Source of the DNA: Thiogranum sp.
GTDB taxonomy: Bacteria > Pseudomonadota > Gammaproteobacteria > DSM-19610
Reading direction: 5' to 3'
Assembly (NCBI GenBank): GCA_030148915.1
Contig: JASBSN010000005.1
Location: 1 to 55,702 of the forward strand
Length of the DNA: 55,702 nucleotides
This document shows, piece after piece, positions 1 to 12,815 of the stretch (the stretch's first letter is position 1; every line of letters starts with the position of its first letter). A program made the position numbers and the translations under genes. Under the pieces are notes generated by a model. That model did no database searches and was not told the origin of the DNA. It saw only the letters and a program-made list of their open reading frames with translations.

Positions 1-67
1 GTCGGGTAAGCCCTCGATGGCTTAGGGCGCCGCGAGCGGCACATGCACCATCGAGGGCTTACCCGAC
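1..67. repeat. Perfect 20-bp inverted repeat with nested hairpin
   Basis: Bases 1-20 (GTCGGGTAAGCCCTCGATGG) are the exact reverse complement of bases 48-67. The 27-base loop contains a second hairpin, GCCGC-GA-GCGGC at 29-40. The element lies 79 bases beyond the secF stop codon and could fold as RNA from either strand or as a cruciform. No T-run follows the stem on the plus strand, and the window edge hides what follows on the minus strand. It could be the terminator of the secDF operon, a REP-like dispersed repeat, or half of a larger element starting outside the window. Confidence 0.8.
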
Positions 68-145
68 GGAACCTCTGCGCTTGTGTTGTGGGAGACCCGG
101 TAGTGAAATAATCCGCCGCACCCGACGCAACGCGCCGCATATTGC

Positions 146-1081
146 TCAGGGCGAGGGATCGATTTCCTTGCCTTCCTTCTCGACCACCATCAGATCCGCC
201 TTGCTCACGCCGAGCGCCAGCGACAGCGCGCCAGCGACAAAAATCGACGAGTAGGTGCCGACAAAAATGCCGACAATCAACGCCACGGCGAAGTCGTGAA
301 TGATCTCACCGCCGAACAGGAACAAGGCAACCAGTACCAGCAAGGTCGTACCCGAGGTCATCAGGGTCCGCGACAGGGTCTGGTTGATGGAAGCATTCAT
401 GACCTCTTGCGGGGAGCCCTTGCGCATTTTACGGAAGTTTTCGCGAATCCGGTCAAACACCACAATGGTGTCGTTGAGCGAATAACCGATAACCGCAAGG
501 ATGGCCGCCACTACGGTAAGATCGAATTCCAACTGTAACAGTGAAAACAGGCCCAGGGTGATGGTGACGTCGTGCACCAGCGCCACCACGGCACCCACGG
601 AAAAACGGTATTCAAAGCGCAGGGAGACATAAATCAGGATACCGATCAGCGAATACAGCACCGCCAGACCACCTTGTTCGGCCAGCTCGCCGCCGACTTG
701 TGGCCCGACAAACTCGACGCGCCGTTTCTCCACCGTGGGGTCGGCGTTGGCCAGCGCCGTCATCACCTCTTCGCTGAGCCGGGCGCTGGCCAGATCGTCA
801 CGCGGTGCGATGCGTATCAATACATCGCGCGCCGTGCCGAAATGCTGTACCTGCACATCATGGTAGCCGGCCTCCTCGAGCAGCTTGCGGATTCCGTCCA
901 ATTCGACAGCTTGCGGATAAACCACTTCGATCAGGGTGCCGCCGGTAAAATCAATGCCGAAGTTCAATCCGCGAATCGTCAACGTCACCAGCGAGGCGAT
1001 CACCAGCAGGACCGAAAACACCATGGCAATCTTGCGCTTGCCCATGAAGTCGATGTGTGTGCTTTTAGCGAATAGTTCCAT
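146..1081 (-). CDS. secF: Protein translocase subunit SecF
   Basis: SecF partners SecD in the inner-membrane complex that uses the proton gradient to help pull exported proteins across SecYEG. The 311-residue protein has the expected build: a first membrane segment near residues 18-37, then a region with FGIDFTGGTLIEV, a periplasmic P1 domain to about residue 130, and five membrane segments in the C-terminal half, including the conserved stretch AVIGYSLNDTIVVFDRIREN. Length is close to E. coli SecF (323). It begins with ATG 13 bases after secD and is the last gene of the queA-tgt-yajC-secD-secF run. Identification is secure. Confidence 0.97.
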   Translation of the reverse strand: MELFAKSTHIDFMGKRKIAMVFSVLLVIASLVTLTIRGLNFGIDFTGGTLIEVVYPQAVELDGIRKLLEEAGYHDVQVQHFGTARDVLIRIAPRDDLASARLSEEVMTALANADPTVEKRRVEFVGPQVGGELAEQGGLAVLYSLIGILIYVSLRFEYRFSVGAVVALVHDVTITLGLFSLLQLEFDLTVVAAILAVIGYSLNDTIVVFDRIRENFRKMRKGSPQEVMNASINQTLSRTLMTSGTTLLVLVALFLFGGEIIHDFAVALIVGIFVGTYSSIFVAGALSLALGVSKADLMVVEKEGKEIDPSP

Positions 1082-1094
1082 GATAGTTTCCAGG

Positions 1095-2948
1095 TCAGAT
1101 CGGCAGACGTTTCACGCGGCGGCCGCCGTATACCAGGTTGATGACCGCGCGCGTGCCCATGATGGCCGTAAACATCGAGGTCAGAATACCCAGGGAGAGG
1201 GTCACGGCGAAGCCTTTGATTGGCCCGGTACCGAAGCTGAACAACACCACGGCAGCGATCAGCGTGGTGATATTGGCGTCGGCAATGGTGGAAAATGCCT
1301 TGGAATAACCGGCATGAATACTGGCCTGCGGGGTGTTGCCGTTGCGCAGCTCTTCGCGGATACGTTCAAAAATAAGTACGTTGGCATCGACCGCCATGCC
1401 CACGGTCAGCACGATACCGGCGATACCCGGCATGGTCAGCGTGGCCTGCAGCAGTGACAGCAAGGCAACGATCAGGATCAGATTGAAGGCCAGCGCCAGA
1501 TCGGCCACCAGACCGAACACCTTGTAATACACCGCCATGAACACCAACACCAGGGCGAAGCCGATGACCACGGAGGCAAAACCCTGCTCGACATTTTCCG
1601 CCCCCAGGCTCGGGCCGACGGTACGTTCTTCGATGATACGGATCGGCGCGGCTAGCGCGCCGGAGCGCAGCAACAGCGCCAATTCGTGCGCCTCTTCCGG
1701 GCTATCGAGACCGGTGGTCTGGAAGTTTTTGCTGAACACGTCGCGGATGGTCGCGACGCTGATGATTTCCTTGACCTGATGGTTGGTCAGCACCGCCTTG
1801 CCGTCCACCATGCGCGAAGTGGTCTTGTTCTCGATAAACACCACCGCCATCGGCTTACCGACGTTCTCTTTGGTAAAGTCGAGCATTTTGCGCGCGCCCT
1901 TGCCGTCGAGCGTCACCGATACCTGCGGACTGCCGCTGTTGTTGTCAAATCCCGAGCGGGCATTAATGATCTGGTCGCCGGTAACGATGACACGGTTCTT
2001 GAGCAGGTAATAACGCCCGTCGCGGCTCTTGTAGAGGCGGCTGCCGGGTGGCACCGCGCCCTTGCGCGCCGCCTCGACGTCGTGCTGGGTATCGACCGCG
2101 CGGTATTCCAGGGTGGCAGTCGCACCGAGTATGCGCTTGGCTGCGGCGGTATCCTGCACGCCGGGCAGCTGCACCACGACGCGGCTGTCTCCCTGCTGCT
2201 GAATAATCGGCTCGGCCACACCCAGTTCGTTGACGCGGTTACGCAGCGTGGTGATGTTCTGCTGCAGGGCCAGTTTGCGCGTCTCGCGGATCTCGTTTTC
2301 GCTCAGCGCCGCCTGCAGCAGATAAGCGCCCTTGCGATCCGTTTCCTGTAATTCCAGGTCGCGGTAAGCCTCGTGAATACTCTCGCTAGCTTTAGTCCGA
2401 TCCTCGGCGCTGCGGAACTTGAACATCAAGTGGTTCTTTTCGACACGGATGCTGATGTAGCGCACCTTGGCATCGCGCAGTACGGTGCGCAGGTCCGAAG
2501 CATAGCGCTCGAGCGCTTTGTGCACCGCCGCGTCCATGTCGACTTCCATCAGAAAGTGAACGCCGCCGCGCAGATCGAGGCCGAGATACATCGGCAAAGC
2601 GTTGATCGCCTGCAACCAACCGGGTGTGGCCGGCGCCAGGTTGAGCGCGACGATGTAGTCACCGCCCAGGACTTCCTTGATGACATCCGCCGCCCGCAAC
2701 TGATCCTCGGTGTCGTTGAATCTGATCAACAGGCGGTTCTCACCCCGCTCCAGCGACTTGACACGGAGCTTACGGTCGGCCAGTCGCGTTTCGACCGTTC
2801 CCGTGAGGCTGTCACCGAGCTGAGTGCCGCGGGAAGAGGAAATCTGTACCGCCGGATCCTCGCCATAGAGGTTGGGCAAGGCGTAGAGCCCGCCAACCAC
2901 CAGAACAACACAGATGAGAACATATTTCCAGGCGGGGTAGTGATTCAT
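1095..2948 (-). CDS. secD: Protein translocase subunit SecD
   Basis: This is the large subunit of the SecDF export motor. It has 617 residues (E. coli 615). An N-terminal membrane segment (about residues 9-26) is followed by a large periplasmic region with the family motif LGLDLRGGVHFLMEVD near residues 120-137, and then six membrane segments in the last 180 residues. The RND-type signatures GMAVDANVLIFERIREEL and ADANITTLIAA carry the membrane aspartates linked to proton flow. yajC lies 28 bases upstream and secF 13 bases downstream, the usual operon order in Gammaproteobacteria. Confidence 0.97.
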   Translation of the reverse strand: MNHYPAWKYVLICVVLVVGGLYALPNLYGEDPAVQISSSRGTQLGDSLTGTVETRLADRKLRVKSLERGENRLLIRFNDTEDQLRAADVIKEVLGGDYIVALNLAPATPGWLQAINALPMYLGLDLRGGVHFLMEVDMDAAVHKALERYASDLRTVLRDAKVRYISIRVEKNHLMFKFRSAEDRTKASESIHEAYRDLELQETDRKGAYLLQAALSENEIRETRKLALQQNITTLRNRVNELGVAEPIIQQQGDSRVVVQLPGVQDTAAAKRILGATATLEYRAVDTQHDVEAARKGAVPPGSRLYKSRDGRYYLLKNRVIVTGDQIINARSGFDNNSGSPQVSVTLDGKGARKMLDFTKENVGKPMAVVFIENKTTSRMVDGKAVLTNHQVKEIISVATIRDVFSKNFQTTGLDSPEEAHELALLLRSGALAAPIRIIEERTVGPSLGAENVEQGFASVVIGFALVLVFMAVYYKVFGLVADLALAFNLILIVALLSLLQATLTMPGIAGIVLTVGMAVDANVLIFERIREELRNGNTPQASIHAGYSKAFSTIADANITTLIAAVVLFSFGTGPIKGFAVTLSLGILTSMFTAIMGTRAVINLVYGGRRVKRLPI

Positions 2949-2976
2949 GTGATTGAATTCTTAGGCTTTTTCGGGT

Positions 2977-3309
2977 TTATTGGAGTTCTTTGCCGGTACC
3001 CTTGGGCATCAGCGTAGCGACCGCCTGTTTCTGGACTTTGACCTCGACGTTGTCGGCGACTTTCAGCTGAACGAAATTTTCACCGACGTCGGTAATTCGT
3101 CCCAGCAGCCCGCCATTGGTCACCACTTCGTCGCCTTTGGCCAGGCCCTCGACCATTGTTTTGTGTTCCTTGGCGCGCTTGGTCTGCGGGCGGATCAACA
3201 GAAAGTAGAACACCACGAAAATCAGCACAAGTGGCAGAAAACTCATAATCGGGTTCGTTTGTGCCTCGGCCGGTGCGGCGGCCAGCGCGTCGCTGATGAA
3301 GAAATTCAT
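2977..3309 (-). CDS. yajC: Preprotein translocase accessory subunit YajC
   Basis: This is a small single-span inner-membrane protein that co-purifies with SecDF. In its 110 residues there is one hydrophobic segment (about residues 20-40, ending FYFLLIRPQTKRAKEHK) followed by a cytosolic beta-rich domain with GDEVVTNGGLLGRITDV, the family hallmark. It sits directly upstream of secD and downstream of tgt, the conserved tgt-yajC-secDF arrangement. Length matches E. coli YajC (110). Confidence 0.96.
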   Translation of the reverse strand: MNFFISDALAAAPAEAQTNPIMSFLPLVLIFVVFYFLLIRPQTKRAKEHKTMVEGLAKGDEVVTNGGLLGRITDVGENFVQLKVADNVEVKVQKQAVATLMPKGTGKELQ

Positions 3310-3362
3310 AGGCTGTTTCCCTTGGTCAACAATTGCATCGGAGACGATTTCAAAGCGCGCTA

Positions 3363-5521
<2,159 letters not shown>

Positions 5522-5580
5522 GGCGCGGCATATTACCACAGCGCGGCGAGACCGCCGGAGCGCGGGCTGGACGGGATGTA

Positions 5581-5608
5581 TTGCGCCGGCAAACGGAATC
5601 CTTATACT
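5581..5608 (+). promoter_or_regulatory. Putative sigma-70 promoter of tRNA-Leu
   Basis: A TATACT box (5603-5608) lies about 14 bases before the mature tRNA, with TTGCGC (5581-5586) 16 bases upstream. The stretch after the -10 is GC-rich (GGCCCGCTCCC), as in stringently controlled stable-RNA promoters. The -35 match is only partial. Confidence 0.5.
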
Positions 5609-5621
5609 GGCCCGCTCCCTC

Positions 5622-5708
5622 GCCGGGGTGGCGGAACTGGTAGACGCGCCGGATTCAAAATCCGGTTCTGGCAACAGAGTGTGGGTTCGATTCCCACCCT
5701 CGGCACCA
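5622..5708 (+). tRNA. tRNA-Leu (anticodon CAA)
   Basis: The 87-base sequence folds as a class II tRNA. The acceptor stem is GCCGGGG with CCTCGGC (one G-U pair), the anticodon stem CCGGA/TCCGG encloses loop TTCAAAA (anticodon CAA, reading UUG), the variable arm is long, and the T arm is GTGGG-TTCGATT-CCCAC. The 3' CCA is encoded. It closely resembles E. coli tRNA-Leu(CAA). It stands alone between queA (opposite strand) and glgP; a weak 6-bp hairpin (5720-5734) follows it. No integrase or att duplication is seen at its 3' end. Confidence 0.97.
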
Positions 5709-5756
5709 TTATTGCTTGCTGTCAGGCACTGACACCGCTCTAAATTCGGAGACCAC

Positions 5757-8315
5757 ATGCCTGGAACGCGTTTTAGCCTGGAAGTCCAACCCGAAATACC
5801 GGAAAAACTGCAACGCCTGACGGAACTCTCTAACGATCTACTGTACAGCTGGGAGCGTCCGGTTCGCGCCCTGTTCTTTCGTCTCGACCCGGCGCTGTGG
5901 GAAAGCAGCGGTCATAACCCCAAAGTCTTTCTGCGCAGAGTCTCCCAGCAACGTCTGGACGAAGCGGCCGGCGACCGCATTTATATGGAGGCCTACCGCC
6001 GCGTACTGTCCGCGTATGACTCTTACGTGGCGGAAAGTCAGCGCAAAAGCATCGACACTTACCTGCATCCGAAAAAAGATCTGGTCGCCTATTTTTGCGC
6101 CGAATTCGGTTTGCATGAAAGTCTGCCGATCTATTCCGGCGGGCTGGGTATTCTCGCCGGCGACCACTGCAAAGCCGCCAGCGATCTGTCCATTCCTTTT
6201 GTTGCCGTCGGCCTGCTGTATCGCCAGGGCTATTTCACTCAAACCATCGACGAACACGGCAATCAGGTAGCGCATTACACCACCACCGATTTTGACAATC
6301 TGCCGTTACGCGCCGCGCGCACGGCCGATAATGACGAATTGCACGTTAAAGTGGCCTTTCCCGGCCGCGACGTGCTGTTGAAGATCTGGGAGGCACGGGC
6401 CGGTCATATCAAGCTGTATCTGCTCGACAGCGATCTGCGCGAAAACGAGGACGCCGACCGCGCCATCACCTATCAGTTATACGGCGGCGATATCAACACC
6501 CGCATCCAGCAGGAGATCGTGCTGGGCATCGGCGGTGTGCGCGCCCTGCGCCTGTTGGGCCTGCAGCCTACCGCCTGGCACATCAACGAAGGTCACGCCG
6601 CCTTCCAGGTGCTGGAGCGCTGCCGGGAACTGGTCAGCGAAGGTCTGGACTTCGGCAGCGCCCTCGAGCAGGCGGCCGCCGCCACCGTGTTTACCACCCA
6701 TACCCCGGTGCCGGCCGGTCACGATATTTTTGATCACAGCCTGGTCTCCAGTTATTTCAGCGAATATGCCGAGTCACTCGGTCTATCGATGGCGGAATTT
6801 CTCGCTCTGGGCACCAACCCGGCCAGTGAAGGACGTTTCAATCAGACCATACTGGCGCTGCGCGCTTCGCGCTTTCATAACGGCGTGAGCCGCATTCATG
6901 GTCAGGTAGCTTCGCACATGGAAGGTTACGTCTGGCCGCAGATACCGGTAGACGAAAACCCCATCAACCACGTCACTAACGGTGTGCACGTACAGACTTT
7001 CCTCGCCCACGAATGGAGCAATCTTTACGACATGCGCTTCGGTCTGGAGTGGCGCAATGAGTTACTCAACGACGAATACTGGGAGCGTATCGATGAAATC
7101 CCCGACCACAGTTTCTGGAGTCTGCGCCAGTCGTTGAAATCCGAACTGCTGGCGGCGGTACGCCGCCGCGTGGCGCTGCAGTCGCGTCGCAATCGCTGCG
7201 GCGAGGCGCAGATCGACCGCATTACACGCTTGCTGAGCCCGCACGAAGCGGACATATTGACGATCGGTTTTGCGCGGCGCTTTGCCACTTACAAGCGCGC
7301 CACGCTGCTGTTTTCCGACCCCGACCGCCTGGCGCGCCTGCTCAACGATCCGCAACGCCCGGTGCTGCTGGTGTTTGCCGGCAAGGCGCACCCGAGTGAC
7401 CAGCCCGGACAGCAGCTGATCCGCGTGATTCATGAGTTTTCCCGTCGCCCCGAGTTCGTCGGCAAGATCCTGTTACTCGAAGGCTACGATTTATCCCTGG
7501 GCCGCAAGCTGGTCTCCGGCGTCGACGTCTGGCTCAATAACCCTGAATACCCGATGGAGGCCAGCGGCACCTCGGGCCAGAAAGCCGGTCTCAACGGCGT
7601 GATCAACTTGAGCGTGCTGGACGGTTGGTGGGGTGAGGGCTATAACGGCGAGAACGGCTGGGCGATCACCCCGCACGACCGCCACTACGACGCCGCCTTC
7701 CGCAACCAGGAGGAAGCCAACGAACTGCTGGATATCCTCGAACACCAGGTCATTCCGCTGTATTACAACCGCAACGGCCACGGCTTCTCCGAGGGTTGGG
7801 TGCACATGTCCAAGGCGTCGATGAAATCCACTCTGCCCCTGTTCAACTCTCAGCGCATGGTGATGGATTATATCCGCGGCTTCTATGCTCCGGCCGCCGA
7901 GCAGGGCCGCGCCCTGTCCAGAAACCGCTATAAAGGCGCCCGCGACCTGGCCGCCTGGAAGGCTAAAGTGCGCAAACTGTGGCCGTCGGTGGCGCTGCGT
8001 CGCGTCGATGCAGCGCCGAGCGCGGTGAGCGCCGGCAGCCGAGTCACGCTGCAGGTGGCGGCGCGCTTGGGTGAGCTGTCGCCGGAGGATGTACGTCTGG
8101 AGTGTGTCGTTGGCACCGAGGATGAACACCACAATTTTCAGACCAGCGATTACCTCGGGTTCACCGCCACGCGCAAACTGGACAAGGGGGAAACCCTGTT
8201 TGAGCTCGACATGGAACCGCCGCTACCCGGGCTGCAGCACTACCAGATCCGTATTTACCCCTACAACCCGCTGCTCAGCCACCGCTTTGAAACCGGCTGC
8301 ATGATCTGGGTGTAG
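5757..8315 (+). CDS. glgP: Alpha-glucan phosphorylase (DUF3417-containing, GT35)
   Basis: Phosphorylase removes terminal glucose from alpha-1,4-glucan chains as glucose-1-phosphate using pyridoxal phosphate. The 852-residue protein belongs to the subfamily with an N-terminal DUF3417 region ([20 protein letters not shown]) rather than the E. coli GlgP/MalP type. Conserved parts include [30 protein letters not shown] and [11 protein letters not shown]; the PLP-lysine region is [15 protein letters not shown] with the lysine at residue 609. The ATG has a GGAGA ribosome site. The stop is one base from the stop of the convergent malQ, so transcripts from the two strands should meet here. Together with malQ it would degrade glycogen. 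Confidence 0.95.
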   Translation: MPGTRFSLEVQPEIPEKLQRLTELSNDLLYSWERPVRALFFRLDPALWESSGHNPKVFLRRVSQQRLDEAAGDRIYMEAYRRVLSAYDSYVAESQRKSIDTYLHPKKDLVAYFCAEFGLHESLPIYSGGLGILAGDHCKAASDLSIPFVAVGLLYRQGYFTQTIDEHGNQVAHYTTTDFDNLPLRAARTADNDELHVKVAFPGRDVLLKIWEARAGHIKLYLLDSDLRENEDADRAITYQLYGGDINTRIQQEIVLGIGGVRALRLLGLQPTAWHINEGHAAFQVLERCRELVSEGLDFGSALEQAAAATVFTTHTPVPAGHDIFDHSLVSSYFSEYAESLGLSMAEFLALGTNPASEGRFNQTILALRASRFHNGVSRIHGQVASHMEGYVWPQIPVDENPINHVTNGVHVQTFLAHEWSNLYDMRFGLEWRNELLNDEYWERIDEIPDHSFWSLRQSLKSELLAAVRRRVALQSRRNRCGEAQIDRITRLLSPHEADILTIGFARRFATYKRATLLFSDPDRLARLLNDPQRPVLLVFAGKAHPSDQPGQQLIRVIHEFSRRPEFVGKILLLEGYDLSLGRKLVSGVDVWLNNPEYPMEASGTSGQKAGLNGVINLSVLDGWWGEGYNGENGWAITPHDRHYDAAFRNQEEANELLDILEHQVIPLYYNRNGHGFSEGWVHMSKASMKSTLPLFNSQRMVMDYIRGFYAPAAEQGRALSRNRYKGARDLAAWKAKVRKLWPSVALRRVDAAPSAVSAGSRVTLQVAARLGELSPEDVRLECVVGTEDEHHNFQTSDYLGFTATRKLDKGETLFELDMEPPLPGLQHYQIRIYPYNPLLSHRFETGCMIWV

Positions 8316-8316
8316 C

Positions 8317-9789
8317 TTAGCCGCAGCGCCGGCCATAGAGGTCGATCCACTCACGCAGGCGCTGTTGCTGGTGTTCCTGCAACTGCTCCCACTGGAAGCG
8401 CCAGCGCCAGTTATTGTCGGCCACGCCCGGCACATTCATGCGGTGCGCGCCGTCCAACTCCAGCACGTCCTGCAGCGGAATCACCGCCAGTCGCGCCACC
8501 GAAGCCAAGGCGGCACGCATCAGCAGCGCCGGCATCGGCTCCTGCGAATCACCGAAGTAATGGCGCACTCGGGCGCGCTCCTCCTCCGACAACTCCTGGT
8601 ACCAGCCCAGGGTGGTATTGTTGTCGTGCGTACCGGTGTACACCACGCCCAGTTCCTCGTGATTATGCGGCAGGTAGGGGTTCTGCGGCGATCCGTCGAA
8701 GGCGAACTGGAGTATTTTCATACCCGGCAGACCGAAAGCCTTACGCAGTGCGGTCACCTGGGGGGTGATGACGCCCAGGTCTTCGGCCACCAGGGGCAGC
8801 TCGCCAAACACCTGCCTGAGCACTTCGAAGAAACTGTCCCCCGGGCCCTTGACCCAGCGGCCGTCGATGGCGGTCGCCGCATCGGCGTCGATCTCCCAAT
8901 AGGCCTCGAAACCGCGAAAATGATCGATACGTACCAGATCGAACATCTCCATCTGCGAACGTATACGTTCCAGCCACCAGCCAAAACCGTCTTGTTTCAA
9001 CGCATCCCAGCGGTAGTGGGGATTGCCCCAGCGTTGACCGGTGGCGGAAAAATAATCCGGCGGAACACCGGCGACCACTTGCAGACGACCCTGTTCATCG
9101 ACCGAGAACCATTCACGATGCGCCCACACGTCGGCGCTGTCATGAGCGACGAAAATCGGAATGTCGCCGAACAGCAGGATACCCTGCTCGTTGGCGTAAC
9201 GGCGCAACTGTTTCCACTGACGATAGAAAAGATACTGTTCGAAACGCGCCTGAGCGAGCGCTTCGGACAAACGTTTACGCTCAATATCGAGCGCTTCACG
9301 GTCGCGTTCGCACAGCGGTTGCGGCCAGGTATACCACGCCTGTCCACCGTGGGCGCCGCGCAAGGCCTGATAGAGCGCAAAATCCTCCAGCCAGCGCGAA
9401 TGTTCCCGCACAAAGCGCTTGAAAGCGCGCCGGTCTTCATCGTCAGCCTGGCGCTGGAAACCGCTCCAGGCGGCGGCCAGACGTTCGTGGCGCTGCGCCT
9501 CGAGGTCTTGTCCCGGTTCGAGCGCGGCATGATCCAACCAGCCAAGATCCACTAAGGCCTGCAGACTGATCAGGCGCGAGTCGCCGGCGTGCACCGAGGT
9601 GCACTGATAGGGCGAGCCATCTTCGTGGGTCGGTCCCAAGGGTAGTGTCTGCCACAGCCCGACGCCACAAGCGGCGAGAAAATCGACAAAATTGTACGCC
9701 TCCTGGCCGAGATCCCCGTTGCCGGGCGGCCCGGGCAGTGAGGTGGGGTGCAGCAGTACGCCAGCGCGGCGTTGGGCAAACAACTCCAT
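8317..9789 (-). CDS. malQ: 4-alpha-glucanotransferase (amylomaltase, GH77)
   Basis: MalQ transfers maltodextrin segments between chains and frees glucose, feeding longer chains back to phosphorylase. The 490-residue length is typical of the compact bacterial form. GH77 motifs are visible in order: GVLLHPTSLPGP and LPLGPTHEDGSPYQCTS near the N-terminus, the nucleophile stretch VRIDHFRGFEAYWEI, the acid/base stretch LVAEDLGVITP, and VYTGTHDNNTTLGW. It is 25 bases downstream of the GH57 gene on the same strand, so glgC, GH57 and malQ likely form one transcript, ending against glgP. Confidence 0.96.
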   Translation of the reverse strand: MELFAQRRAGVLLHPTSLPGPPGNGDLGQEAYNFVDFLAACGVGLWQTLPLGPTHEDGSPYQCTSVHAGDSRLISLQALVDLGWLDHAALEPGQDLEAQRHERLAAAWSGFQRQADDEDRRAFKRFVREHSRWLEDFALYQALRGAHGGQAWYTWPQPLCERDREALDIERKRLSEALAQARFEQYLFYRQWKQLRRYANEQGILLFGDIPIFVAHDSADVWAHREWFSVDEQGRLQVVAGVPPDYFSATGQRWGNPHYRWDALKQDGFGWWLERIRSQMEMFDLVRIDHFRGFEAYWEIDADAATAIDGRWVKGPGDSFFEVLRQVFGELPLVAEDLGVITPQVTALRKAFGLPGMKILQFAFDGSPQNPYLPHNHEELGVVYTGTHDNNTTLGWYQELSEEERARVRHYFGDSQEPMPALLMRAALASVARLAVIPLQDVLELDGAHRMNVPGVADNNWRWRFQWEQLQEHQQQRLREWIDLYGRRCG

Positions 9790-9814
9790 ATCTAAATACT
9801 GTGCTCAGCGGCGC

Positions 9815-11524
9815 TCAATTACGCAGTTTGCCATGACGCATGGTGCCGCCCATTGTCGGGCTGCCGGAACCGCGGGCGAACGCATGGGCGAGGTATTCGG
9901 GCGGTTCCTGCCCGATCAGTTGATAAAGATTCGACAAGTGCAGGCGGAACAACGCCTCGAAGTCGCTGACGGAATCGGCGGGGTTATAGTCACCGAACCA
10001 CCAGAACCAGTCAGAGCCCTCACAGATGGCCAGTTGCAGCTGCGCGGCAACCGCCTGGTCGCCGTCGATGCCACCCTGACTGAGCGCCAGATCATAGGCG
10101 CGCTTCGCGTCTGCCAGCATATCCCAACCGCGGTTCTTGTCGCGGTCACCGATCCAGGTGGAAAACGTGCCGTAGACCCATGAACCACCGACCATCTGTG
10201 ACAGGCTGTCAATTTCGACACCCGCGTCCAGACATTCGGAAAAGGTCGACAGACGCAGTGTCGGGTGGGCGGCCAGTCTTTCATACAGGGTGCGAAGAAA
10301 ATAATAGCCGTTCTCGGGAAAATGCTCCCAGGCGTTTTCGCCATCGAGAATAATCGGTAAGGCCAGCTTGCGCCCGGGGTGCGCGGCGGCGATATTTTCG
10401 AGGTTATGGATCAAATTGGCCACGGCATCGTCGGCGTGCCAGGTCGAGTAGTTGAAGCCGATATCGTCGGACAGGTTGTCATCGCGGAAAAAGCACACCA
10501 ACTTACCCTGCTGCACCCGGTAACCCTTGAGCACGGCGTCGGTACCACCCACCGCCTCTTCGCCGCCACCGGCACGCAGGCTGTTGCGTAACACCGTTTC
10601 ACCGCTGGCCGCCCAGCGAAACCCGTATTCCTCCAGCAGCTCCAGCGACTGCTGGCTGACGCCCCCTTCAGCGGGCCAGCAACCGGTCGGCTTGCGCCGG
10701 AAATACTGTTCGAAAACATTCAACCCTTCGCGGATGTGCCAGTCGGTGCGCGCGAGGCCGTCCGGATAGCGCTCCATCTCCGGCAGGGCCACCTCCGGCA
10801 TGGCCTGGCGGGCGCTGGCGATATCCTGCATCAAGGGGGCGATCGGGTGCGCATAGGGTGTCACCGAGAGTTCGATCTGGCCGCGCGCGGCCAGGGCCGC
10901 ATAGCGATCGATGACACCCCCGAGCAGCTCGCCGATCAGCACCAGCAGTTCGCGTCGGTCATGCAGGGTAAAGTTCCTGCCCTGCTCCTGCCAGCGCTGT
11001 ACGCGCAGATCGTTGCGGCGCACCGTCTCGCCGATCCAGCCAAGGTGATACCAGAACAGCAGGTCGGCGAGGTACTGCTCGCTGATATAGGTCAGATAAT
11101 CGCAATGGCCGATAAACGGACCGGCCATTTCCGCCAGCAGCCTGAAAGACGGGAAACGATCGATGACGCGTTCGCGGTTGACGCGCAGACAGGCGTTGAT
11201 CAGTTCCAGACGCCGTTCCGGGTGGGTCGGCAATACCGGCGCTACCAGCGCCGCCAGCAACGGATCGCGAATCGCCTTGTGGTCACGCAAATAACCGCGT
11301 ACCTGGGCGGCGTAATCATCGAGTTGCTCCAGTAGCACCGGGGCGAAATTGATCACCGCGCGCGCCTCGGGCACCGCCTCCAGGTGCGCGGCCATGTCGA
11401 CGTAGTCCTTGATCGCGTGCAGGTAGGTCCAGGGTAACTTGTACTCGCCGCTGATCAGATCGCAATACTGTGGCTGGTGCATGTGCCAGCACAACACCAC
11501 CCGCAACGGCTCACTAGCGGACAT
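9815..11524 (-). CDS. Glycoside hydrolase family 57 protein (amylase/glucanotransferase-like)
   Basis: A 569-residue GH57 enzyme acting on alpha-glucans. Region 1 is [11 protein letters not shown] (residues 12-22). The catalytic nucleophile is expected at Glu286 in [11 protein letters not shown], and the acid/base at Asp348 or Asp349 in [14 protein letters not shown]. There is no signal peptide, so it should be cytoplasmic. The ATG at 11524 lies inside the end of glgC (11-base overlap), which implies translational coupling. GH57 includes alpha-amylases, amylopullulanases, 4-alpha-glucanotransferases and branching enzymes; since glgB is present next door, a debranching, amylase or transferase role is more likely than branching. 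Exact specificity cannot be read from sequence. Confidence 0.9.
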   Translation of the reverse strand: MSASEPLRVVLCWHMHQPQYCDLISGEYKLPWTYLHAIKDYVDMAAHLEAVPEARAVINFAPVLLEQLDDYAAQVRGYLRDHKAIRDPLLAALVAPVLPTHPERRLELINACLRVNRERVIDRFPSFRLLAEMAGPFIGHCDYLTYISEQYLADLLFWYHLGWIGETVRRNDLRVQRWQEQGRNFTLHDRRELLVLIGELLGGVIDRYAALAARGQIELSVTPYAHPIAPLMQDIASARQAMPEVALPEMERYPDGLARTDWHIREGLNVFEQYFRRKPTGCWPAEGGVSQQSLELLEEYGFRWAASGETVLRNSLRAGGGEEAVGGTDAVLKGYRVQQGKLVCFFRDDNLSDDIGFNYSTWHADDAVANLIHNLENIAAAHPGRKLALPIILDGENAWEHFPENGYYFLRTLYERLAAHPTLRLSTFSECLDAGVEIDSLSQMVGGSWVYGTFSTWIGDRDKNRGWDMLADAKRAYDLALSQGGIDGDQAVAAQLQLAICEGSDWFWWFGDYNPADSVSDFEALFRLHLSNLYQLIGQEPPEYLAHAFARGSGSPTMGGTMRHGKLRN

Positions 11525-12782
11525 GATGCAATTCCTGCCCGAGCATCTCCGGGGTCACCAGCACCACGCCGCCGGGCGTGACGTGATAGCGCTGCGCGTC
11601 CTGTTCCGGATCCTCGCCGATCACCGTCCCCGGCGGCACGATGCAGCCTTTGTCGATGACCGCTTTCTGGATGCGGCAGTGCCGGCCAATGCGCACGTCG
11701 GGGAGCACCACCGCGTGCTGCAACAACGCGTAGGAGTTGACCTTGACGTTGGAGAACAACAGCGAGTGGCGCACGCTGGCGCCGGAAATCACACAACCAC
11801 CCGAGACCATCGAGTCCACCGCGCTGCCGCGTCGTTCATTATTGTCGAACACAAACTTGGCCGGCGGCATCTGCTCCTGATAGGTCCAGATCGGCCAATC
11901 GACGTCGTACAGGTTCAGTTCGGGGGTAACGCCGATGAGCTCCAGATTGGCCGACCAGAAGGCATCGACGGTACCCACGTCCCGCCAGTAGGCCTGACGT
12001 CCGCTCTGTACGTCGCGGAACCGGTAGGTATGCACGCGGTACTGGCTGATGATACTGGGAATGATATCGTGGCCGAAATCGTGGCCGGAGTTAACGTTGT
12101 CGGCGTCTTTGATCAACTGCTCAAAGAGAAAACGGGTGTTGAAGACATAAATCCCCATCGACGCCAGCGCCAGATCATCTCTGCCGGGCATGGACACCGG
12201 CTGGTCGGGTTTTTCGTTGAACTCGCGCACCCGGCCGTCGGCGTCAGCCGTCATGACGCCGAACGAGCGGGCCGATTCCAAATCCACCTCGAGGCAGGCC
12301 ACCGTCATGTCGGCGCAATTCTCCACGTGCTCGGCGATCATCGGGCCGTAATCCATTTTGTAGATGTGGTCCCCGGCCAGGATCAGCACGTACTCGGGGT
12401 TATGAATGCGTATAATGTCCAGATTCTGGTACACCGCATCGGCGGTGCCCGCGTACCAGGACGATTGAATACGCTGCTGGGCCGGCAGTAATTCGACGAA
12501 TTCGCCAAACTCGCCGCGCAAAAAACTCCAGCCCCGCTGAATGTGCTGGATCAGTGAATGCGACTTGTACTGCGTCAAAACACCCACACGACGAATGCCG
12601 GAATTCATGCAATTGGACAGCGGGAAATCGATGATGCGGAACTTGCCGCCGAAAGGCACCGCCGGTTTGGCGCGCCAGAGCGTGAGTTGCTTGAGTCTGG
12701 AACCCCGCCCTCCCGCCAGTATCAAAGCCAACGTGTCGCGTGTCAGACGACTGACAAAGCGTGGCGTAGACGCAGAATTCAT
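11514..12782 (-). CDS. glgC: Glucose-1-phosphate adenylyltransferase (ADP-glucose pyrophosphorylase)
   Basis: GlgC makes ADP-glucose from ATP and glucose-1-phosphate, the committed step of bacterial glycogen synthesis. The 422 residues show the nucleotide-binding start [16 protein letters not shown], the motif [19 protein letters not shown], the substrate site region FNEKPDQP, and a C-terminal left-handed beta-helix domain ([18 protein letters not shown], then [19 protein letters not shown]). The length resembles E. coli GlgC (431). It is divergent from glgB across a 107-base gap and overlaps the GH57 gene. No glgA (glycogen synthase) is present here, so it must lie elsewhere or be replaced. 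Confidence 0.97.
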   Translation of the reverse strand: MNSASTPRFVSRLTRDTLALILAGGRGSRLKQLTLWRAKPAVPFGGKFRIIDFPLSNCMNSGIRRVGVLTQYKSHSLIQHIQRGWSFLRGEFGEFVELLPAQQRIQSSWYAGTADAVYQNLDIIRIHNPEYVLILAGDHIYKMDYGPMIAEHVENCADMTVACLEVDLESARSFGVMTADADGRVREFNEKPDQPVSMPGRDDLALASMGIYVFNTRFLFEQLIKDADNVNSGHDFGHDIIPSIISQYRVHTYRFRDVQSGRQAYWRDVGTVDAFWSANLELIGVTPELNLYDVDWPIWTYQEQMPPAKFVFDNNERRGSAVDSMVSGGCVISGASVRHSLLFSNVKVNSYALLQHAVVLPDVRIGRHCRIQKAVIDKGCIVPPGTVIGEDPEQDAQRYHVTPGGVVLVTPEMLGQELHHVR

Positions 12783-12815
12783 ACAACTCCCCTGTCGGCG
12801 TGACTTCCGTTCACC

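Noticed and set aside
5622-5708. tRNA-Leu as an integration site
   Set aside because: No integrase, no duplicated 3' tRNA end and no shift in composition next to it.
5522-5758. 79-codon N-terminal extension of queA
   Set aside because: It reads the tRNA-Leu gene backwards ([17 protein letters not shown] is the usual antisense tRNA-Leu artefact), and the internal ATG at 5521 begins the true QueA N-terminus.
8365-9555. 396-codon plus-strand open frame opposite malQ
   Set aside because: Antisense shadow; malQ on the other strand has all GH77 catalytic motifs.
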